From: Phoronis australis
Lineage: Eukaryota; Phoronida; Phoronidae
NCBI GenBank assembly: GCA_002633005.1
Contig: NMRA01000121.1
Location: forward strand, 628,501 to 692,500
DNA length: 64,000 nucleotides
Reading direction: 5' to 3'
Shown here: one piece after another, positions 56,179-64,000 of the stretch
How positions within the stretch are numbered: the first letter of the stretch is position 1
Layout of the letters: the number at the start of each line of letters is the position of its first letter
The notes under the pieces: generated by a model
Database searches by the model: none
What the model was told of the DNA's origin: nothing
Seen by the model: only the letters and a program-made list of their open reading frames with translations
Translations under genes and position numbers: made by a program

Positions 56179-58879
56179 CTATCTCAGCTTTTCAATTGTG
56201 AGAGAACATATTAAGCTGTTAAATATCTAAATGTTACTATAGCCTTATGACCTGTGTTATGAAGTTATAAAATCGATTGACTGATTGAGTGAAAAAAGCG
56301 CCTGCTCATGAATGTCAGCCTACATTTCTGAAGATACTTTGACCTACCAACTACGACTCAGGGCACCGCCTCGCCCGCAAGTCACGATGATGTCTCGCCA
56401 CTGGGATATTCTGTTGGATGACAAAATCCCTATGTTGTGACGCACACTGAGTCCCATGTTTGAAACATCATAACTTTACAGAAGCGTGTTTCAATGTTGG
56501 TTGCGTTAAAAGGGATTCGGTTCTTAAGTCACTGCCTTTCATGAAGCAGGCCCATAGTAAAGTATATGCATACACCTGCAGTTACTTTGGCCACTTTTGC
56601 ACCAGTATTTTAAGCATTGTGAAGCTCCGAAACGCAGTTGCAGTCATGATCTTATATTAAAAAGTATAACTGCACCACAAGATCGACACAAATTGACTGG
56701 AGAGTTTTCTCCCCGCAGTACAGCGCCATTTTATGTATTGCAGTAATGTCTTTCACAATAAACGACTCTACTCGTTCGTTAAAGACTTTGGCCCCCAATG
56801 GCCACAGACTCGCAAAGACAATTAACTGAAAGCGTGTCTGAATGCAATTTTACACATTGAATAGAAATATTCACTAATTTAACATCGCGTTTGAAGACAA
56901 AGATTTTACGTCGCTATTAATTTCTTCTACTGCATACTACACGGTCTGACACTGACTCCATTGAAAGTCACAAGCGAACAGTTCCATCGAGGAATACACA
57001 CGTGTTCTTTTGATATAAAAATGACCTAAATTAATTTTCCACCACTTTCCCAGTCGCTACCTCTTACTGTCGTATCAGTATACAATTCGGGTGGGAAAAA
57101 TGGCCGCCAAGGCATGAGATGGGAAGTATAGATCGTTGTCCGGTGGAAGTAAGGAGCCCGGCTATATTCATTGAACACCGACTCGAGCACTACGCGCCAC
57201 ACACACGGGCCGATTTTCTAGCTGGCTTCACGTGGTCATCAGTGCCTCTGCCGACTCATAGCGATTTCATTCCGGATCAATGAAGGCGGTGTAACCCTAA
57301 GTTCCTCCGCTGCAGCCACAGTGGTCATGAGAATCTGGACGACAGCGGCCAGGTGGACTAATTCATGAGATCAGCACTGAGACAAACAACTTTGTTTCGG
57401 CCCGTTCATTTAAAAAGACTGCGAAAGACACCAACGGAGTATGTTCTCCCGAAAATCGGTTGTGAGACTTCTGTTTCATGTCATTTCAGTCGATCAAAGT
57501 TTGTGAAAGATCTCTGAGATTAGTAGGCCAAAGGAGAGACCATGATTTTCACGCCGGCGCGGGTTTGGAGCTACTTCCGATTCGACGTCTGGCGTAGGGC
57601 CTACTCCGGGTGCAATGCAAGTTTCGCCTTTTCCAACGAGTGCAGTGACCGTTTCATGCCGCTCCGGAAAGGTTGTACCATAGACATCTTATACTGTGAT
57701 GTCTATAGGTTGTACGTTCTTAATGACGGATTGGTCTCGCTGCAATTAAGATGGTTCTGGCAGAGTGTGCGTCCTCGATCTTTGCCGGTGTTAACAGAGT
57801 CCGAAGTTGAAGTCAAACTAATGTCTGGTGAGCACGTCCATGTCATTTTATGGAGGCTCAGATCGAGCCCAAAATTGAAATTTCGGGAGATTTACTTGCG
57901 TTTTATGCCAAATGTAGTTGTGGACACGTGTAACGTCAGCATCCAATCACGCCATTTGGTTTTCTCAATTATTGGCATTTTGCCATGAAGCGGAGTGCGC
58001 ATGTTCAAGTCTCAAATGAACTGTTTTCTGATTGGTTGGAATTTGGCGCAAACATGTTCATTATTATGTTCATGACGTAGGTGATATTGGTCACGTGATT
58101 GATAGCCGCCATTTTACTTCATCCAGTTGCCTTGTCTGTGATAGGCTGAAAATTTTGTGCCGAAAAACTGGAATTTCTGTGATTTTTGATTGTTTTGTAA
58201 CCACCAACTGTCGTCTGTGAGTATAGTTGCATCGTTTGCAATTTTCCAAAGACATTTAAGGATTCTTTGTTTGAAAATTACGCGCGAAAATCTTACACGA
58301 TGTTTCGTCTGTAGTGCCTAGACCCTAGAGGTCGCTGATAACTTTGTTTCCACCGGCAAATGCTTGCAGCTTTTGATTAAAAAGGGAGGATTTTCCTTAA
58401 TTATGTGCCGTGGTTTTACCTGTCGAGTAAAAGGGCTAACTTTGTAAATATTCAATATATTTGTGGTGCCTCTCTGTGGAATCTAGCGATACACTGTTCG
58501 AACAACACCACACGTGAAATCGGACTCTAGGAAAGAATTGAAGAACAATGAAACTTGTTGAACTTGGTAAAAACGAATATAATTAGATCAACTGTTAGCC
58601 AAAACATGTTTGGATCCAGGGTTGGTTTACAGACTGCTGTCAACCTTGTAATGAAAAGCAGGCTGTCACTGCATCCCTGTCCTGGTAATTGATCTGCTCT
58701 CTCATATAATGTGGTGACCTTTTTCTCGTCTGGACTGAGCCGACCTGGGTCTAACTCGAAGCTTCTAGTGCCAGTGGACAGTTTCACTGTTTGAGGCTGT
58801 GAACCTTGTTTTGGGACAGTAATATTCCCAACGCTAACAAAACTCCCATAATCAGACTTTTTTTCTCGAGCAGTCCTTT
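56179..58879. other. Non-coding DNA with a GC-richer block at 57.1-57.9 kb
   Basis: It could include a promoter or 5' UTR for a + strand gene, but no defined element is supported. A 9-bp hairpin flanked by a direct repeat ggttgtac lies at 57671-57715. Confidence 0.3.
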
Positions 58880-58997
58880 GTTCAATTGCCAAATCGGCAA
58901 CTGGCCATTTTTAACACGGCTAGTGCTCCTGACTCGGGCAGTAAAAGTAGGAGCACTCATTGTTAAAATGGCCAGTTGCCGATTTGGGCAACTGAAC
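58880..58997. repeat. Nested inverted repeat (cruciform), 37-bp arms
   Basis: Arms 58880-58916 and 58961-58997 pair with about two mismatches (GTTCAATTGCCAAATCGGCA / TGCCGATTTGGGCAACTGAAC-like). An inner AGTGCTCCT/AGGAGCACT pair lies at 58922-58930 and 58949-58957. Confidence 0.85.
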
Positions 58998-59871
58998 TAA
59001 AGGCTAATTTAAAATAAAGTTTGATTACGGGCGTATTTGTCCGAGATGTAAAGAATTAGTAGCATCAACAACCTCCTAAGATGTTTCTCGATGCGCAAAA
59101 GGTGGATATGACAACTTGACTTCGAGGTTTCAATCAGTGTGAGGCATAATTCGCTGAAAGGCTTCCTGCGTATGAAGCGCCTATTCAGGGCTCGACATAA
59201 CGAGCTGCGGGCTGCATTTGCGAGCTGAGATTTTTGTTAGCTCATATCAAGTCGCAAAATGCGACCTGAAATTTCCAACGAATGCGAGCTGATTTTTTTC
59301 ACTTCTCGACAGATACCTGACAAATATGAAGCAACTCTTGTTAATATGACCGTTATTTGGTTGTTGCCAAATCCAAGTTCAAACAAATGCTGAGAACAGC
59401 CGTCCCGATGACTTGTAAGCAAGTCGCGTGAACATGGGATATGCAGAATCGATCTTTGACGCGTTTCATTGGCTAACATTTTCTGCCAACTTTGCAAATT
59501 TCCGATTCGCCAAAGAAAGTTTCTGCCACTGCATAACACGTGAAAAAACGTCACAGAACAGCGGTGTTTCTACTAATTCTTAAGAGATCAACTTACCAAA
59601 CTTTGTGGTGGACAAATATTATGTTTATTTTTCGCGTAAGATGTCCTCATTACATGTACCAAATATCCACGACAATATCCCTGATCGCACTGCGGCTTCA
59701 TCTGAAAGTTTCTTAGCGCCACAGACATGAGTGTGAAGTATCAATGTACCCAGTGTCAGTATGTCATGTCCACCAATGCATGAGTTTCTTGTACAAATTT
59801 GTGCCACATCCGTTCTTCCCCAATGTCTTGCGGGAAAGTGAAGAGAGTCGCAGCGTGGACAATACAAATTG

Positions 59872-60315
59872 CAGGGCTTGGAATTTTCCGCGGAAACGCG
59901 GATTTCCGCTTTTTTCAAATGTTCTGTCCGCGCATATTATATTTCTGTGTAAAAAAAAATCGGATTTGATCAAAAATTTCCGCGGCAAATTCCTTTCTTT
60001 CCGCGGCATTGCAGACGACGTTCCCCTCGAAAAGCGGAAGTTGCTCTTTATGTTTCGGAGGAACGTAAACATTGCCGGGGCACCTGGGATTTTCAATGGC
60101 GTCTCGTGTTATTGTAAACTGCGGCGAGAAATACCGGCTGGGTAGTGGACCGACGAGCTAAAAGGACGCATGCTACTGATGGTGGTAACGGTTTTTTTAG
60201 TCCTTCCGATTCTTGTCGGCGAAAGGTTCACATCGAAGGCTGGGTAGCATGCATGATTTGGGCCGTAAAACGTAAAAGTTTCCGCGTTTTTGGTCATTGG
60301 TCATTCCTAGCCCTG
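59872..60315. mobile_element. 444-bp hAT-like non-autonomous element with 6-bp target duplication
   Basis: Ends CAGGGCTTGGAAT and ATTCCTAGCCCTG are inverted with one mismatch. They are flanked directly on both sides by AAATTG (59866-59871 and 60316-60321). CAGGG termini and short target duplications are known from hAT transposons. The inside has repeated TTCCGCGG blocks and no transposase. Confidence 0.6.
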
Positions 60316-60533
60316 AAATTGTTAAAACCATCATAAACACAACGTTTTACCGTCACCTGTCATACCTTTAACCACTGGAAAACTAGCAGCAACATCGCAC
60401 TCAAACATTACAGAGCCGATGACTAGTGCTGTGATAGGTTGTCCCAGTTTTGCGTAGTAAGCATCCATATCGTCAGATAATGTTTGTGGGTGTTCTAATT
60501 TTACAGCTTATCAAATGGTGGGTTTGTTGTTGT
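60066..60533. repeat. Left copy of a duplication at an assembly gap
   Basis: It matches 60535-61015 at about 98%, ending at the single N at 60534. Confidence 0.88.
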
Positions 60534-60534
60534 N

Positions 60535-61015
60535 TAAACATTGCCGGGGCACCTGGGATAGCGTGGTGGGATTTTCAATGGCGTCTCGTGTTATTGTAAA
60601 CCGCGGCGAAAAATACCGGCTGGGTAGTGGACCGACGAGCTAAAAGGACGCATGCTACTGATGGTGGTAACGGTTTTTTTAGTCCTTCCGATTCTTGTCG
60701 GGGAAAGGTTCACATCGAAGGCTGGGTAGCACGCATGATTTGGGCCGTAAAACGTAAAAGTTTCCGCGTTTTTGGTCATTGGTCATTCCAAGCCCTGAAA
60801 TTGTTAAAACCATCATAAACACAACGTTTTACCGTCACCTGTCATACCTTTAACCACTGGAAAACTAGCAGCAACATCGCACTCAAACATTACAGAGCCG
60901 ATGACTAGTGCTGTGATAGGTTGTCCCAGTTTTGCGTAGTAAGCATCCATATCGTCAGATAATGTTTGTGGGTGTTCTAATTTTACAGCTTATCAAATGG
61001 TGGGTTTGTTGTTGT
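60535..61015. repeat. Right copy of the duplication
   Basis: It is the counterpart of 60066-60533 with a 13-base insertion (agcgtggtgggat) near 60560. It includes the right end of the 444-bp element with an intact ATTCCAAGCCCTG terminus. Confidence 0.88.
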
Positions 61016-61451
61016 TTTTTGATCTTACTGATATAATATTGCACGTGCCCTGCTGAATTTTGCTGCACAGTTTTGACTCCACTCATGTTTATTTCCTGCT
61101 ATATATTGAGCGTGTGCTCGAATGTGTGCATGACTACTTGGAATTTCAACCTGGTCGCATTAACTTAGTAGACAATCAAAATTTCAGCATGGTCCTACAG
61201 AATTAAATGTATGTTCCTTCTCATAATCAAAAAGCACTGCTCCGAAGTACGTCTGTATGAAGTAAACTAGAATACCTGATAATTACAGTTCACAGTCTGC
61301 AAATGAAAGGTGTCAAGGTCACTATGTGTACTGCACCCTAGAGACGATAGTGGTGGGAAAGTTAGCGAGCAGCTTCGTCTACTCTGGAAAGGTACTCTTA
61401 ATAATGTTCAAGGAAAAAGGTTGCATATTTCGTGAGTGTGACATTGTGTCT

Positions 61452-62971
61452 CAGGGCTCGACCCATAGCTTCACTCCATGTCACCAAATGCGACTTCGCA
61501 AAAATGTTAGCTGATGTCGCAGTCGTTGACCTGACAAGAAATTTTCTTACTCTGTTCTCAAAAGATTGCACGTTCCTCTTCCATTTCTCCCCCCAATAAA
61601 ATGTACCATTCTATTTCTAAGTCAATTCCTGCGACGATCGGGTACACTGCAGGCGCATTTCATGATCTGATCTTGCCCGATTTTAGTCGAACAGTTCCGA
61701 CTTCTGTCTGTTTACTTTCTGTTGTAACTTTACGGTGTGTTTGGAAGTCACTACAAATTTTGAAACGAATTTTGAGGGAATTATTGTAGAACTTTGATAG
61801 CCGCTGTTGCGGTTTGGGATTTTCCCATGTCACCAAACACAACGTGAAGTCGTAGACCTGCAGGTTGTCAACACAATGTAAAGTCGTGGTCCTGCAGGTT
61901 GTCAACACAATGTAAAGTCGCCGTCCTGCAGGTTGCCAACACAATGTAAAGTCGCCGACCTGCAGGTTGCCAACACAATGTAAAGTCGTGGACCTGCAGG
62001 TTGCCAACACAATGTAAAGTCGTGGTCCTGCAGGTTGTCAACACAATGTAAAGTCGCCGACCTGCAGGTTGCCAACACAATGTAAAGTCGCCGACCTGCA
62101 GGTTGCCAACACTATGTAAAGTCGCGGACCTGCAGGTTGCCAATTCAAGCACTGTCTGGTAAAATCTCGACAATTTTAAACAAATGTGATCTGTTCTCGT
62201 TTTTCAGGCACATCTAACTTTGTAAATCCCTCAGTGTCTAAAAACGCCTTATGGTAGGTACGATAATTGAAATTAAAAACCATAAAGCATATAGAAATTA
62301 ATTTTTACTCTTTTGCCACTTTGTGTCCTAAATTGACCATCACCAGGACGGCTTCAGTGTTTCCCCTGGGTTTTGGAAGGAGCGTGGTGGTGAATGGCCA
62401 AAAAGGGGTGCAAAGCCCGTTGCCGCACACGAATATGAGAAATGGGATTCCCCTATTTTCTTTCTTGTATGGTAATTCGATATAAAGAATGGTAATGGAG
62501 CTCGATTTGGTGACCTGTAACTTGCTAATGCTACCCTCAGTTTTGTTTGGCAACCTGATAAGAACTGCCAAACAGCGGCCACACATCCAAGCAAGCACTC
62601 AAAATAGCACCAAGTAAACAGGCGAGAGTAAGAATTGTTTAGCAAAACCACAAGGATCTGTCCTCAACACATGCACAGACAATGTGTTTTGATCATCTGC
62701 TTTCTCTAGACAAGATAGAAGCCTGGGCTGAGGGGTGAAATTGGTTGTCATCGAGCAGATGATGTGATCCTAATTTTTCCTATGGTTAAAAAGTGGTGTC
62801 TTAGCGTTCTCAGGTGTTCCAGTGATAACTGTGTCATTTGTGGAGGACACGACTTTCACACCCTTGCCTGTGCGGTTTCCTTGTTTTGGCCAGCTCATTT
62901 TTCATTTAGTGGCCAAACAATTTGCCAGGTTGCATTTGGGTAATTGACATTATGCGAAGTGTTGAGCCCTG
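61452..62971. mobile_element. Candidate element bounded by CAGGGCTCGAC inverted ends
   Basis: CAGGGCTCGAC at 61452 and GTTGAGCCCTG ending at 62971 are inverted with one mismatch. A related left end lies at 59186. No target duplication was seen, so the pairing of these ends is uncertain. The 34-bp array lies inside. Confidence 0.35.
61836..62141 (+). repeat. Nine 34-bp tandem units with a CCTGCAGG core
   Basis: The period is exactly 34 with no spacers. Each unit is AACACAATGTAAAGTCG, a variable four-base box, then a CCTGCAGGTTG(C/T)C-type end. The variable box (tggt, ccga, ccgt, tgga, cgga, taga) changes between units while the rest is nearly fixed. Confidence 0.95.
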
Positions 62972-63754
62972 AGTAATTACTAAAGTACTTGCAGTATGCA
63001 TTGACTGCAAATAATATATACAAGTCAAAACAGGTAATGTGACCTGTTTTTGCAACTTACACATAATATGTATTATAAGTCTTAGTGGTGAGTAGTTAAA
63101 TTTGAGGGAGTATGCATCATTTTTTTATTAAAACTTGAAGAAACGAAATTTGCTTCATAAATTTGTGTGGAAAATAACTCTACTCAGAGCAATAACGAAC
63201 ATTTTTCAGTCGTCTTTCATTAACATTCACAATTGTCACATTGCTTTGATCAAATCTTACTGCCGTCCTACCTAATGTTAGAAACAACTCCAGTCATTCG
63301 CTCACTTCATTCTACTTCGGCTGCTGTATATATCTAGCAAACATTGTGATGTTCTTGTTAAAATGGCTAAGCGTTGCCAAGTGATCCCTCTGCTTATGAT
63401 ACCACAAGATGTGATCCCCGATGGCGTCCATTTGCAGTTACACTTATAATGGTAACCCAATCGATGATCCTCATTCCTGTTCAGTGATCCGGTAACTAGC
63501 AGTGTCGGTGTTCTGGCTACCAGTGATCCTTTGATTAGCGGATCCTGGCGCCTTTTACTTCCAGCTCAACTAATCAATCAGCACCAAAAAAAGTTTCAAC
63601 AAAGTTGGCTAGCTACCTGTTTACAATTTTTTGAAAAAGGGCACGCTTCATCAACAAGTGTGTCCAAAGGGCACAGATTTAACTCTGGTTACCTGTAGTG
63701 TATATATATTGTTGCTTCTTAACACATTCTTATTGTTTTCTATTTTGTTTTTAG
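62972..63754. other. Non-coding DNA before the last exon
   Basis: Nothing recognised. It is AT-rich and probably intron or 5' region of the gene starting at 63755. Confidence 0.4.
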
Positions 63755-63833
63755 ATGACGAGTATGGAAGTGGACAGATGTCTTGATAGTACACCTGTAA
63801 ATGGATTGACCAGTAGCAGTTGTCCAGATACAG
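63755..63833 (+). CDS. Probable coding exon of a gene extending right of the window
   Basis: A strong acceptor (tattttgtttttag) precedes ATG. The frame reads MTSMEVDRCLDSTPVNGLTS then SSCPDTG before gtatag, leaving one base. An ATG right at the exon start suggests the first coding exon after a 5' UTR intron. The family is not recognised. Confidence 0.4.
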
Positions 63834-64000
63834 GTATAGCTAGGGATAGAGGTGTTGTTCAGTCATGCAATTATTTGGGTTCAACAACACAACTGCTTGG
63901 TTGACATGTGTGACCTGAGTCGGAGCTCCTTTGAGAATTTTGTGAATAACGTACATGTAAAACATCGTCCCTGGCATAAACTATAAACAACTTTCACGAA

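Noticed and set aside
57542-57988. 148-codon ORF starting ATG
   Set aside because: No recognised domain. It runs through a hairpin with flanking direct repeats, and the composition is not convincingly coding. It is possibly a 5' UTR or chance.
61836-62141. CRISPR-like array
   Set aside because: The 34-bp units are contiguous with no unique spacers, and the genome is eukaryotic.
61660-62173. Cys/Leu-rich repeat proteins on the - strand
   Set aside because: The frames are by-products of the 34-bp array, whose sequence happens to lack stops. There is no start context or splice support.
1-64000. Bacterial operon, phage or giant-virus origin
   Set aside because: Consistent GT-AG introns in two full genes, metazoan PNT/ETS and SLC22 families and LINE remnants all indicate an animal nuclear genome.

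Overview
The window is eukaryotic. Its genes are split by GT-AG introns with polypyrimidine-AG acceptors and are separated by AT-rich, repeat-filled DNA. There are no operons or ribosome binding sites. The gene content (two tandem SLC22-type carriers next to an ESE/ELF3-type ETS factor with PNT, AT-hook and ETS parts), short exons and many small foldback elements suggest a marine invertebrate, plausibly a non-vertebrate deuterostome such as a hemichordate, echinoderm or amphioxus. The species is inference. Three of the four N gaps are flanked by near-identical copies of one segment, which points to unmerged haplotypes of a heterozygous animal.

Layout. 1-8856: 3' end of a first SLC22 carrier on the + strand (three exons; the earlier ones lie left of the window), in introns holding a foldback element with a THAP-like mini-ORF and a cluster of short inverted motifs. 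8857-14601: intergenic, with several repeats. 14602-39821: a complete second SLC22 carrier on the + strand, nine coding exons, about 559 residues. Exon 2 appears twice because of an assembly duplication. Its introns carry large degenerate repeat arrays, a decoy splice-acceptor array and a dead LINE. 39822-45600: intergenic repeats. 46701-50990: a complete ESE/ELF3-like ETS gene on the - strand, eight coding exons, about 426 residues, with a TATA/CCAAT/kappaB-bearing candidate promoter just upstream (51200-51475). 51500-63754: mostly non-coding, with hairpins, a 444-bp hAT-like element with a 6-bp target duplication, and a 34-bp tandem array. 63755-63833: probable first visible coding exon of a further + strand gene.

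The two carriers share exon phases and two identical exon lengths, so they arose by tandem duplication. SLC22 proteins move organic cations, anions or zwitterions across the plasma membrane. The ETS gene encodes a nuclear transcription factor of a type known from epithelia. Nothing shows that it regulates the carriers. The most biologically suggestive signal is a pair of identical perfect 12-bp kappaB palindromes, one upstream of the ETS gene and one in its last intron, recalling the known NF-kappaB control of vertebrate ELF3.
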